The notes: generated by a model not told the origin, from the letters alone. DNA of 18,036 nt from an uncultured Oscillibacter sp. (GCA_900551885.1 URXS01000032.1:1-18036); one strand, 5' to 3'. Counted from the first letter of the stretch, positions 7,130 to 14,526 are shown. A program made the numbers and translations.

Positions 7130-7136
7130 AGGCGGG
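7130..7136 (+). promoter_or_regulatory. Ribosome binding site for the rsmA GTG start
   Basis: AGGCGGG is six bases before the GTG at 7143. It supports the shorter reading frame over the ATG at 7062. Confidence 0.55.
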
Positions 7137-7142
7137 ATTACT

Positions 7143-8003
7143 GTGAATCTTTGCGATGAGAAAAACATCCGGGCCCTGCTGGGCCGCCATGGGTTCCACT
7201 TCTCCAAATCCATGGGCCAGAACTTCCTGATCGACCCGGCGGTACCTGCTGCCATCGCGGAAGCCTCTGGCGCCGATGAAAGCTGCGGCGTGCTGGAGAT
7301 CGGCCCCGGCATCGGTCCCCTGACGGCGGAATTGGCCCAACGGGCCGGAAAAGTCGTCGCCGTGGAACTGGACAAGGCGCTGCTGCCGGTGCTGGCCGAG
7401 ACGATGTCTCCCTTCCCGAACGTGGAAATTGTACCAGGGGACGTATTGAAGCTGGATCTTGCCGCCCTGGCGGCGGAAAAATTCTGCGGCCTGACTCCCA
7501 TGGTCTGCGCCAACCTGCCCTACAACATCACCACGCCGGTGCTGGAGAAGCTGGCTCTGACCCCCTGTTTTCGCGCCGTCACTGTTATGGTCCAGCGGGA
7601 AGTGGCCCAGCGTCTGTGCGCTCCCCAGGGCTCCGGCCAGGGTGGCGCCTTTTCCCTGTTCCTCCAGTACCGGATGGAAACGGAGTATCTGTTTGATGTA
7701 CCGCCGGAGAAATTTCTTCCCGCACCCAAGGTGACCTCCGCCGTCATGCGGTGCGTCCGCCGGGACCGGCCCGCCGTGGAGGTGGCCGACGAGGACTTCT
7801 TCTTCCGCTGCGTCAGGGGCGGCTTTCTGCTGCGGCGAAAAACGCTGGCCAACTCCCTCTCATCTGCTCTGCCGGGAATCAGCCGGGAACAGGTCCAGCA
7901 GGCTTTGGCGGAGAGTGGACTGCCCGCCGACGTCCGCGGGGAGCGGCTGACTTTGGCAGAATTTGCACGTCTGTCGGAGATTTTGGCAAGATTTCTGTCA
8001 TAA
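7143..8003 (+). CDS. rsmA: 16S rRNA dimethyladenosine transferase
   Basis: It dimethylates two adjacent adenines near the 3' end of 16S rRNA using S-adenosylmethionine during small-subunit maturation. Seen in 286 residues: SKSMGQNFLID at 21-31 (family N-terminal signature); VLEIGPGIGPLT at 50-61 (SAM-binding motif I, E52); VAVELD (acidic residue binding the SAM ribose); NLPYNI at 124-129 (catalytic motif IV); and a C-terminal helical domain with RRKTLANSL. Length is normal. The start is the GTG at 7143, because the predicted promoter lies downstream of the in-frame ATG at 7062. It is a lone gene, divergent from the HAD gene and 108 bp ahead of pckA, which has its own promoter. No terminator is obvious between rsmA and pckA, so read-through is possible. 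Confidence 0.94.
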   Translation: MNLCDEKNIRALLGRHGFHFSKSMGQNFLIDPAVPAAIAEASGADESCGVLEIGPGIGPLTAELAQRAGKVVAVELDKALLPVLAETMSPFPNVEIVPGDVLKLDLAALAAEKFCGLTPMVCANLPYNITTPVLEKLALTPCFRAVTVMVQREVAQRLCAPQGSGQGGAFSLFLQYRMETEYLFDVPPEKFLPAPKVTSAVMRCVRRDRPAVEVADEDFFFRCVRGGFLLRRKTLANSLSSALPGISREQVQQALAESGLPADVRGERLTLAEFARLSEILARFLS

Positions 8004-8027
8004 CTTCCAACGCAATCGTTTTTGCGC

Positions 8028-8056
8028 TTGCTTTTTTAGGGAAACTGCTGTATAGT
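8028..8056 (+). promoter_or_regulatory. Promoter of pckA
   Basis: TTGCTT (8028-8033), 17 bases, TATAGT (8051-8056), in a locally A/T-rich stretch between rsmA and pckA. Confidence 0.7.
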
Positions 8057-8097
8057 AAATTCTGTCTATCATCTTTTTGAAGTTTTTAAACCTTAGA

Positions 8098-8103
8098 AGG
8101 AGG
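8098..8103 (+). promoter_or_regulatory. Ribosome binding site for the pckA TTG start
   Basis: AGGAGG (within AGAAGGAGGAGA) is eight bases before the TTG at 8112. The following residues STKAYYPR suit the start of the protein, and no ATG lies nearby in frame. Confidence 0.85.
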
Positions 8104-8111
8104 AGATACAA

Positions 8112-9800
8112 TTGTCTACCAAAGCCTACTATCCCAGAACCGAGATCGGCCCCGGCAAGGTTGGGTTCTCCAAGACCCGCTCCATCATCGAGGCGCCCTT
8201 CTACGGCAACAACGTTGTCAAGGTCAACACCCTCCGGGAGGCCTATGAGCTGGCCAAGAACTCCCCCGGCACCATTGTGACCGACATGCCCGTCTACCGT
8301 GGCGAGGAGTTCGGCCTGGAGCCGGACGCCAAGGTGCTGCTGTTCAACGACGGCTCCATCACCGGCCGCTATGCTCCTGCCCGCCGGATCACCGGCAAGG
8401 AGGGCGTCAACACCACCGCCCTGGATAAGATCCTCATGGACGCCGTGTACGACACCCGCTGGAAGACCATGTACCACGCGGAGGTCTACATCGGTCTGGA
8501 CCCGGAATTTATGGTGAAGGCCCACCTGCTGATTCCCGAGGGAGAGGAAAACCTCCTGTACAACTGGATGCTGAACTTCCAGTACCTTTCTGACCAGTAC
8601 GTGAAGATGTACAAGAACTCCAAGCCCATCGGCGACGGCAAGGAGCCCGACGTGTACATTTTCTCCGACCCCCAGTGGACCGGCGCCCCGGGCCAGGAGG
8701 CCGTCTGCGATCCCAAGTGCCTGTGCTACTTCAACACCGATCAGAACTGCGCCGCCATCCTGGGCATGCGCTACTTTGGCGAGCACAAGAAGGGTACGCT
8801 GACCCTGGCCTGGGCCATCGCCAACCGCAACGGCTATGCCTCCTGCCACGGCGGTCAGAAGGAGTACACCCTGGACGACGGCAGCAAGTACGTGGCGGCG
8901 GTGTTCGGCCTGTCCGGCTCCGGCAAGTCCACCCTGACCCACGCCAAGCACGGCGGCAAGTATCCCTCCATCAAGGTGCTCCACGACGACGCCTTTATCA
9001 TCAATACTGACACCTGTGCCTCCATTGCTCTGGAGCCCACCTACTTCGACAAGACCTCCGACTACCCTGTGGACGCGCCGGACAACAAGTACCTGCTGAC
9101 AGTCCAGAACTGCTCCGCCACGTTGGATGAGGACGGCAAGATCGTCTGTGTCACCGAGGACATCCGCAACGGCAACGGCCGGGCCATCAAGTCCAAGTTG
9201 TGGTCCCCCAACCGGGTGGATAAGATCGACTCCCCGGTCAACGCCATCTTCTGGATCATGAAGGACCCCACCATTCCTCCCATCGTGAAGCTGAAGGGCG
9301 CGTCCCTGGCCTCCGTCATGGGCGCCACTCTGGCCACCAAGCGGTCCTCTGCCGAGCGGCTGAAGGAGGGTGTGGACCCCAACGCTCTGGTGGTGGAGCC
9401 CTACGCCAATCCCTTCCGCACCTATCCTCTGGCCAACGACTATGAGAAGTTCAAGAAGCTGGTGGCCGAGAAGAACGTGGCCTGCTATATCATCAACACC
9501 GGCGACTTCATGGGCAAGAAAGTCCAGAAGGAGGATACCCTGGGTATTCTGGAGGCCGTTGTGGAGGGCAAGGCCAACTTTAAGCCCTGGGGCCCCTTTG
9601 AGGACATCGAGATCCTGGAGTGGGAAGGGTTCGTCCCCGACCTTTCCGATAAGGACTATGTGGCCCAGCTAAAGGCCCGTATGGCTGACCGGCTCAACTA
9701 CGTCACCGGCCTGGACACCGCCGAGGGCGGCTTCAACAAGCTGCCTGCCGACGCCGCCGAGGCCATCCGCAAGGTGGTAGACGAGGCCAACAGCCTGTAA
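8112..9800 (+). CDS. pckA: Phosphoenolpyruvate carboxykinase (ATP)
   Basis: It interconverts oxaloacetate and phosphoenolpyruvate with ATP/ADP. In gut Clostridia it can run either way: gluconeogenesis, or CO2-fixing PEP carboxylation in fermentation. Seen in 562 residues: GLSGSGKST at 266-274 (the P-loop of PEPCK), LHDDAF at 290-295 (metal-binding aspartates D292/D293), and a downstream nucleotide-binding region around NPFRTYPL. The length is a little above the 520-540 usual for ATP-type PEPCK, with an N-terminal extension. The start is TTG with a strong ribosome site. It is monocistronic, ends in a hairpin and converges on the XRE membrane gene. Heavy use of C/G-ending codons fits a highly expressed gene. 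Confidence 0.92.
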   Translation: MSTKAYYPRTEIGPGKVGFSKTRSIIEAPFYGNNVVKVNTLREAYELAKNSPGTIVTDMPVYRGEEFGLEPDAKVLLFNDGSITGRYAPARRITGKEGVNTTALDKILMDAVYDTRWKTMYHAEVYIGLDPEFMVKAHLLIPEGEENLLYNWMLNFQYLSDQYVKMYKNSKPIGDGKEPDVYIFSDPQWTGAPGQEAVCDPKCLCYFNTDQNCAAILGMRYFGEHKKGTLTLAWAIANRNGYASCHGGQKEYTLDDGSKYVAAVFGLSGSGKSTLTHAKHGGKYPSIKVLHDDAFIINTDTCASIALEPTYFDKTSDYPVDAPDNKYLLTVQNCSATLDEDGKIVCVTEDIRNGNGRAIKSKLWSPNRVDKIDSPVNAIFWIMKDPTIPPIVKLKGASLASVMGATLATKRSSAERLKEGVDPNALVVEPYANPFRTYPLANDYEKFKKLVAEKNVACYIINTGDFMGKKVQKEDTLGILEAVVEGKANFKPWGPFEDIEILEWEGFVPDLSDKDYVAQLKARMADRLNYVTGLDTAEGGFNKLPADAAEAIRKVVDEANSL

Positions 9801-9819
9801 ATCCGCATCTCTGTATACC

Positions 9820-9855
9820 AGAAAGGCCGCTTCGTGAAAATGGAGCGGCCTTTCT
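9820..9855. terminator. Hairpin between pckA and the XRE membrane gene
   Basis: A perfect 12-bp stem AGAAAGGCCGCT / AGCGGCCTTTCT with a 12-base loop. The T tract is weak on both strands, so termination may be less efficient than at the other junctions, but its position between convergent stops fits a shared terminator. Confidence 0.7.
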
Positions 9856-9858
9856 ATG

Positions 9859-11580
9859 TCAATTCTCCACTGTATCCAGAGCGGGATAGGGGCCATAGAA
9901 AGCGGCCAGAGCGTAGCCGGTGTCCGTCTCCAGGAGACGAGCGGAATAATAGCAGCCGTCGGCGCGGTAGGCCACATACCGGTCCTTTTCATACCGCTCC
10001 TGGGGGTCCGGCGCCACGGTCACTATCTCGTCATCACAAAAACGTGATAAATTTTCCTGGCAGGTATTTTTTAGCCATTGCTCCGGAGCGGTGATGGAAT
10101 TAGGAAGATGGCAGGCCTGGGAAAAAGCCAGGGGCGACCAGTCCTCCTCTTCTTTCCAGGTAATGGTAAAGCCAGAGAGAAAGCCCTCACCGCCGTACGG
10201 CTTTCCCCAGGTCACACTATAAAAACAGTTCTCCTTATCCTCCGTGTAGAACGCTACCCCGTCTTTTCCGGCGGCACAGAGAGCGGTCTCCAGCTTCAGC
10301 CCTGTCAGGTCGTACAGAGCCTGGAGAGCCAGCAGCGCCTGCTGGCGGTGGGTAATGCGGACCGTGCCGTTTTCAATGATTGCATCCGGGTCTTTCCCGT
10401 CAGCAGGGCCTGCATCCGTCAGAAACGTCAGCTCTGTGCCCGCCGCATCCGGGTAGTCCCGGAGGGAAAAGGACAGAGCCGGCTGGCGCTTCAGGCAGTT
10501 TTCCTCCAGCAGATACCGGGCCATGACGGTGCCGACATCGTCAGTGACCACAAAGCCCTCCTCCGGGGAGAACGTGATGGGCACGGTGCCGTAGCCGTCC
10601 TGGTCCAGGGTGTAGGCCACACAGAGTCCGGAGGCGGTGGTGTCGTAAATTGTCCAGCCCATAGGCAGTCCAAAGCCGGTCACCACCTCCTTTTCCCCGT
10701 CAGCGTCCACGTCATATTCCGTGGCCACGCCGCTCCCGCTGACATCCAGCAGCAGCCGGACTGTGCCGGTGTCCGCGTCTGCGGCGAAATACCAGCTTAC
10801 CACACAGGCCGCACCGCAGGAGAGGCTGATCTTCCAGCAGTCATATCCCAGTACATTCTCCACATACGTCGTATCATCCAGACCGTCCCCCACATAGTGG
10901 TTGTAGCCGATCAGGCGGCCCAGTAGCACCATCTGATCGTCGGAAATGGAGCGCAGATAGCTAGCGTACACCTCATAAAAAACGGTGTTGTTTTCCTTTA
11001 TAGGGTTGGCCCGGACGATCTGCAGCCAGGAGGAATCGGGAAACTGCTCCATGAATACCGTTTCCGCTGTCCCCTTTTTTTCCGCCTCCTCCAGTGCCTC
11101 CGGGTCCCCCGGACCAAGGTCCATATTTCCGAATCCCTCTATCGGCTCTGCGGCCAGCTCTAGCCGCTCCGGGAACATGTAAGAGGTATCCGCTGGAAGC
11201 GTCTGTCCCTCCTGCTGCCCTTCCTCCTCTTCCTCCGCTGCCGGGGCGGACCGCAGGAAGTACCACAGCGTGACGGCCTGGGCCGTCAGAGACAGGCACA
11301 GTAGCACCGCCAGGGCCACTGTCCAGCGCCGCCAGCACCGGGCGGAACGCACCGCCGGAGCTTCCCGCTCCGCCGCCTCTTCCGCTGCCGCGGCGGCCCA
11401 GGCCTCCGGAGGGATGTTCAGCACCTCTGACAACACCTTCTGTTTTTCCGCTGTGGGCTTCGCCTTACCGGACTCCCACTTCCCCACCGCCTGACGGCTG
11501 ACCCCCAGGCGCTCCGCCAACTGCTCCTGGGTCATGGCGGCAGCCTCCCGTCCTCTCTTGATCAGTTCCTCGCAGGTCAT
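9859..11580 (-). CDS. Membrane-anchored XRE-family HTH protein with large extracytoplasmic region
   Basis: Not assigned to a named family. The 573-residue product begins with an XRE helix-turn-helix (about 5-58: MTQEQLAERLGVSRQAVGKWESGKAKP). Then come an Ala/Glu-rich linker with a basic cluster, one membrane helix (about 86-109, WTVALAVLLCLSLTAQAVTLWYF), an acidic run E116-E120, and some 450 residues predicted outside the cell. That outer part has a Ca-binding-like loop D290-V-D-A-D-G-E-K-E298, reminiscent of FG-GAP/EF-hand loops. It looks like a single-protein sensor that would bind DNA from the membrane; this is inference. GGGGGCGGG precedes the ATG, and a clear promoter lies just upstream. 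Single-gene transcript. The outer domain could equally be structural. Confidence 0.75.
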   Translation of the reverse strand: MTCEELIKRGREAAAMTQEQLAERLGVSRQAVGKWESGKAKPTAEKQKVLSEVLNIPPEAWAAAAAEEAAEREAPAVRSARCWRRWTVALAVLLCLSLTAQAVTLWYFLRSAPAAEEEEEGQQEGQTLPADTSYMFPERLELAAEPIEGFGNMDLGPGDPEALEEAEKKGTAETVFMEQFPDSSWLQIVRANPIKENNTVFYEVYASYLRSISDDQMVLLGRLIGYNHYVGDGLDDTTYVENVLGYDCWKISLSCGAACVVSWYFAADADTGTVRLLLDVSGSGVATEYDVDADGEKEVVTGFGLPMGWTIYDTTASGLCVAYTLDQDGYGTVPITFSPEEGFVVTDDVGTVMARYLLEENCLKRQPALSFSLRDYPDAAGTELTFLTDAGPADGKDPDAIIENGTVRITHRQQALLALQALYDLTGLKLETALCAAGKDGVAFYTEDKENCFYSVTWGKPYGGEGFLSGFTITWKEEEDWSPLAFSQACHLPNSITAPEQWLKNTCQENLSRFCDDEIVTVAPDPQERYEKDRYVAYRADGCYYSARLLETDTGYALAAFYGPYPALDTVEN

Positions 11581-11611
11581 ATTTCCCGCCCCCTTGCGTT
11601 TTCTGGCTCTC

Positions 11612-11640
11612 AGTATAGAGCGAAACTGAGGTTATGACAA
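11612..11640 (-). promoter_or_regulatory. Promoter of the XRE membrane gene
   Basis: On the minus strand, TTGTCA (11640-11635), 17 bases, TATACT (11617-11612). The leader is only about 25 bases. Confidence 0.75.
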
Positions 11641-11692
11641 CCAACCGGAGGCAACTTCAGGCGGTTGCGGCGTATTTTTCTGCCTCAGCGCC

Positions 11693-11724
11693 AAAAAGCG
11701 GGACCCATACAGGTCCCGCTTTTT
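11693..11724. terminator. Terminator after the aldo/keto reductase operon
   Basis: A 13-bp stem AAAAAGCGGGACC / GGTCCCGCTTTTT with the loop CATACA. The minus strand ends in a T5 tract, fitting termination of the gene ending at 11742. It also separates that operon from the XRE gene promoter downstream on the same strand. Confidence 0.88.
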
Positions 11725-11741
11725 CCTTCATGTGCCTGCGT

Positions 11742-12182
11742 TCAGGTCCGCTCCGGAAATTTTCCACAGAGCTTGTCCAACTCCTCCACCAGATCCGATA
11801 GCTGCTGCCGGGTGAGGACACACTCCACCTCGGCGGTGTCCTCCCCATCCATGGTGTTTGGCAGAAAGAAGCTGACCCAGGCCCGGAAAGCATCCTCTCC
11901 TTCCGCCCGGAGAGACAGGGCAAAGTAGGGCTCCACAAAGTCGCTCTCGTAGGCATCTTTGATGCCAGCCCGTACCACCTTCAGCCCGGCGGTCATCTCC
12001 CGCAGCTCGTAGGTCAAAAGGCAACTGTTGGAGTCCTTGCGGATATCCCCGTCCTCCTTCATCCAGGTGCAGCGCAGCACCAGCCAGTTGCGATCATCGC
12101 TGGCATAGGCACCGCCGTCGGCGGGAAACTCATAGTTGACGATATCCAGCTTCAGGCTGGACTCCGGGGCTTGAAACAGCAT
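11742..12182 (-). CDS. Small unrecognised protein, second gene of the aldo/keto reductase operon
   Basis: The product has 146 residues, is acidic, and has no signal peptide or membrane helix. A beta-rich start (LKLDIVNYEFP) is followed by DRNWLVLRCTW, then a probable helix (LLTYELREMTAGLKVVRAG), and it ends in a helix (LTRQQLSDLVEELDKLCGKF). The NWL and LLTYEL layout recalls small proteins annotated as WapI-type immunity or similar domains of unknown function, but I cannot confirm this and no toxin gene is near. AGGAG lies before the ATG. It starts 20 bp after the reductase stop, so the two are very likely translated from one message. Confidence 0.7.
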   Translation of the reverse strand: MLFQAPESSLKLDIVNYEFPADGGAYASDDRNWLVLRCTWMKEDGDIRKDSNSCLLTYELREMTAGLKVVRAGIKDAYESDFVEPYFALSLRAEGEDAFRAWVSFFLPNTMDGEDTAEVECVLTRQQLSDLVEELDKLCGKFPERT

Positions 12183-12202
12183 ATTGGTCTCCTTTCAGCG
12201 GT

Positions 12203-13228
12203 TCAGTCGTTGTGATGAACAGCGTAAAACGCATCATAATCCTTCAGCATCTTCTGTAGCAGGGCCGGCGTATCCAGTCCATAGGGACAACGGGACTTAC
12301 AGGCGTCACAGTGGACGCACTGCTCGATCTGGTGCATCTTTTCATACCACTGGTCGGTCATGTACTTCTGATAGGGAGAGCGCCGCAGCAGGGCACTCAT
12401 CCGGGCGGCCTGGGGAATGTCGATGCCGGCGGCGCAGGGTAAGCAGTAGCCGCAGGAGCGACAGAAATCTCCGGCCAGCTCCTGACGGTCCTTGTCAATG
12501 ACCGCCTGCAGCTCCGGTGTCAACTCCGGGGGATTTTCCGACAACACCAGCCACTGCTCCAGCTCCTCCTCCCGCTGGATGCCCCAGATGGGCACCACGT
12601 TGGGGAATTTCCGCATAAAGGCGTAGCAGGCGGCGGCGTTGTTCAAAAGGCCGCCGGACAGGCCCTTCATGGCGATAAAACCCACGTCCGCCTTCCGGCA
12701 CAGCTCCACCAGCTCCAGATCCTGAGGCGCCGCCAGATAGCTGAATGGGAACTGCAACGTCTCGAAATTGCCGGAGGCAATGGCCTCCCGAGCCACACCC
12801 AGGCGGTGATTTGTAATGCCGATGTGGCGGATATACCCCTTCTCCTTGGCCTCCAGGGCGGCGGCATAAGGTCCATCCGGGTCGTTGATATCCGGCAATA
12901 TGGCTGGGTTGTGGAACTGGAATAGGTCAATGTAGTCGGTGCGCAGACTCCGCAGGCTCTTCTCAATGTGGGCCCGGACCGTCTTTTTATCCTTGCCGGC
13001 GCTCTTTGTAGAGATCACTACCTGCTGGCGGATGCCCTCCAGGGCCTCCCCCAGTTTCTCCTCGCTGTCGGTGTACATATTGGCGGTGTCGAAGTAGTTG
13101 ATGCCGCCCTCCACCGCCCGGCGGATCAGGCGCACCGCGTCTGCTCTGGACACCCGCTGAATGGGCAGCGCGCCGAAGGATGTTTTGGTAACATACAGTC
13201 CTGTACAACCCAGTCTGACTTTCTCCAT
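12203..13228 (-). CDS. Aldo/keto reductase with C-terminal [4Fe-4S] ferredoxin-like domain
   Basis: A soluble oxidoreductase of the aldo/keto reductase superfamily; substrate unknown. Seen in 341 residues: the TIM-barrel catalytic set D47, Y52 (FDTANMYTDSE), K75 (ISTKS) and H106 (FQFHNP). After the barrel come eight cysteines in two groups: C256, C259, C262, C265 and C304, C307, C310, C314. The second (CVHCDACKSRCP) is a classical ferredoxin motif, so one or two iron-sulfur clusters are likely. This points to coupling NADPH or substrate redox to a one-electron carrier, as in other clostridial members. The start is the ATG at 13228 with AGGAGG seven bases upstream. First gene of a two-gene operon, divergent from the ModE-like regulator. 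Confidence 0.9.
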   Translation of the reverse strand: MEKVRLGCTGLYVTKTSFGALPIQRVSRADAVRLIRRAVEGGINYFDTANMYTDSEEKLGEALEGIRQQVVISTKSAGKDKKTVRAHIEKSLRSLRTDYIDLFQFHNPAILPDINDPDGPYAAALEAKEKGYIRHIGITNHRLGVAREAIASGNFETLQFPFSYLAAPQDLELVELCRKADVGFIAMKGLSGGLLNNAAACYAFMRKFPNVVPIWGIQREEELEQWLVLSENPPELTPELQAVIDKDRQELAGDFCRSCGYCLPCAAGIDIPQAARMSALLRRSPYQKYMTDQWYEKMHQIEQCVHCDACKSRCPYGLDTPALLQKMLKDYDAFYAVHHND

Positions 13229-13310
13229 CGTGTTCCTCCTGTAATTGCTCCCGGATGGCGGTACTTTCCCTGCTGGGGCAATCTGCTGATGAGGCCTTTT
13301 CCTGCCCGCT

Positions 13311-13338
13311 ATTCTATCACATTTTTCTGCCTTTGCAA
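13311..13338 (-). promoter_or_regulatory. Promoter of the aldo/keto reductase operon
   Basis: On the minus strand, TTGCAA (13338-13333), 16 bases, TAGAAT (13316-13311). The -35 hexamer is a palindrome and is also the -35 of the divergent promoter. The leader is about 75 bases. Confidence 0.62.
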
Positions 13339-13361
13339 ATCCGTTGTAAATATGATAAGAT
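13333..13361 (+). promoter_or_regulatory. Promoter of the ModE-like regulator gene
   Basis: TTGCAA (13333-13338), 17 bases, TAAGAT (13356-13361). It shares its -35 hexamer with the reductase promoter on the other strand. Confidence 0.62.
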
Positions 13362-13415
13362 AAAAAAGTACCCGGTATCGGCGGGCACAGACAGGGAGAA
13401 AGAAGGTGGGCCTCT

Positions 13416-13787
13416 ATGGATAAGGACCTGCATCTGAAGCTGACCATCCGCATGTACACCGACGACAACCAGCGCTGTTTCGGTCCGGGCATCGCCACCC
13501 TGCTGCGGCAGGTGCAACAGCACAAATCCTTGCGGGCAGCAGCCGCCTCCATGGAGATGGCCTATTCCAAAGCCTGGCGCATCATCCGCACTGCTGAGCG
13601 CGTCTTCGGGTGCAAACTGCTCTCCTCCACCATTGGCGGCAGTCACGGCGGCGGCGCCGTACTGACCCCCCAGGCGGAACGGCTCCTGATCGCCTACGAG
13701 GACTATCAGGCCCAGGTAGAGGCTTTCGCTCAGGAAAAATTTCTGGAGACCTTCTCCTTTTACAAGGAATTGGACAAAGATCTATAA
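13416..13787 (+). CDS. ModE-type winged-helix regulator lacking a molybdate-binding domain
   Basis: A DNA-binding protein of 123 residues resembling the N-terminal domain of ModE. Seen: an opening beta strand (LKLTIRMYTDD), GPGIATLLRQVQQHKSLRAAAASMEMAYSKAW (the helix-turn-helix, about 28-60), RIIRTAERVFGCKLL, then the wing STIGGSHGGGAVLTPQAERLL. This matches the ModE/LysR-type head that ends in GG...LT..G..LL. The C-terminal molybdate-binding (TOBE-like) part of full ModE (about 260 residues) is absent, so the ligand, if any, is unknown. GAAGGTG lies before the ATG. It is divergent from the reductase operon and about 0.8 kb from the molybdenum hydroxylase genes, so either could be its target. 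Confidence 0.82.
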   Translation: MDKDLHLKLTIRMYTDDNQRCFGPGIATLLRQVQQHKSLRAAAASMEMAYSKAWRIIRTAERVFGCKLLSSTIGGSHGGGAVLTPQAERLLIAYEDYQAQVEAFAQEKFLETFSFYKELDKDL

Positions 13788-13828
13788 ACATGCGAGGCCG
13801 GTCCAAGATGGACCGGCCTCGCATGTTT
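13786..13828. terminator. Bidirectional terminator with a 20-bp perfect stem
   Basis: The arms 13786-13805 and 13809-13828 are perfect complements with the loop AGA. The left arm begins inside the TAA stop of the ModE-like gene. The plus strand continues TTTCTTTTT. On the minus strand the stem follows the stop of the kinase-like gene. It is the longest stem among the hairpins noted in the window. Confidence 0.9.
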
Positions 13829-13843
13829 TCTTTTTAAAAAACT

Positions 13844-14500
13844 TCAGCCCTGTGAACGAGTGGGATCCACCTCGGTGGGGCTGGAAATGGGATGCTCCTT
13901 GTGTGCCACCATGGTCTGAATCAGCTCCACAGTGCGGCTCAGGCCCAGATAGCTGCTGTTGATGCAGAAATCGTAGCTGTCCACAGCGCCCCACTTCTGG
14001 GAGGAATAATACTCATAATAGGATGCACGGCGCTTGTCGGTCTTGAGAATCAACTGACGGGCTTTGTCCGGCGTCAAATTCTGGCGCTTGGCAACCCGCT
14101 GAACCCGGTCTTCCAGAGGGGCACAGATAAACAGGCTCAGCAGATTGGGATTGTCAGCCAGGGCGTAGTCCGCGCTGCGGCCGATGATGACGCAGGGGCC
14201 CTGCTCGGCGATGTGGCGAATGGTATTGAACGTTGCCAGATACACCTGCTGCTCCAGGGAATCTCCGGCGCCGGCGCCGGGCAGGGCAAACATGTAGGAG
14301 TCCATGGCGATGGAGTACAACAGGCTCTTGGGCCGCTCATCGAAATTCTCGAAAATCTTCTCGCACAGGCCGCTCTTCTTGGCCGCCTCCTGCAGCAATT
14401 CCTTATCGTAGAAGGGGATGCCCAGCTCCTTGGCCACGCGGATACCCACTTCCTTGCCACCGCTGCCAAATTGCCGGCCGATCGTAATGATGGTTTTCAT
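13844..14500 (-). CDS. Cytidylate kinase-like family protein
   Basis: A P-loop nucleotide kinase relative of 218 residues. Seen: MKTIITIGRQFGSGGKEVGIRVA, with the modified P-loop GRQFGSGGK (8-16) characteristic of the cytidylate-kinase-like family; PFYDKELL; CVIIGRSADYAL; and FICAPLEDRVQRVAKR followed by the DKRRASYYEYYSSQKW lid region. Family members are common in gut Firmicutes and their phosphate acceptor is mostly untested, so CMP is only a guess. This is not the housekeeping Cmk, which has a different sequence. GGAGGG precedes the ATG and a near-consensus promoter lies upstream. It sits between the ModE-like gene and xdhC, but on its own transcript. Confidence 0.83.
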   Translation of the reverse strand: MKTIITIGRQFGSGGKEVGIRVAKELGIPFYDKELLQEAAKKSGLCEKIFENFDERPKSLLYSIAMDSYMFALPGAGAGDSLEQQVYLATFNTIRHIAEQGPCVIIGRSADYALADNPNLLSLFICAPLEDRVQRVAKRQNLTPDKARQLILKTDKRRASYYEYYSSQKWGAVDSYDFCINSSYLGLSRTVELIQTMVAHKEHPISSPTEVDPTRSQG

Positions 14501-14526
14501 AGAGAACCCTCCTCTCTTCGGTTTTT

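Noticed and set aside
7062..7142. Longer rsmA start at the ATG 7062
   Set aside because: A good promoter (TTGGCA-17-TATACT) lies inside this stretch, so the transcript would start after that ATG. The extra 27 residues are not typical of RsmA.
6987..7340. N-terminal extension of the HAD gene frame
   Set aside because: It would overlap the rsmA coding region and its promoter. HAD motif I begins right after the GTG at 6986.
7998..8984. Open frame of 328 codons on the minus strand
   Set aside because: It is opposite the N-terminal third of pckA. The Val/Gly/His-rich translation is an antisense artefact.
11630..11642. Palindrome GGTTATGACAACC over the XRE gene -35 as an autoregulatory operator
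   Set aside because: Only four bases in each arm pair. This is expected by chance and no second copy was seen.
13229..13552. N-terminal extension of the aldo/keto reductase frame
   Set aside because: It runs through the divergent promoter region and into the ModE-like gene. The ATG at 13228 has a consensus ribosome site and starts with the family motif.
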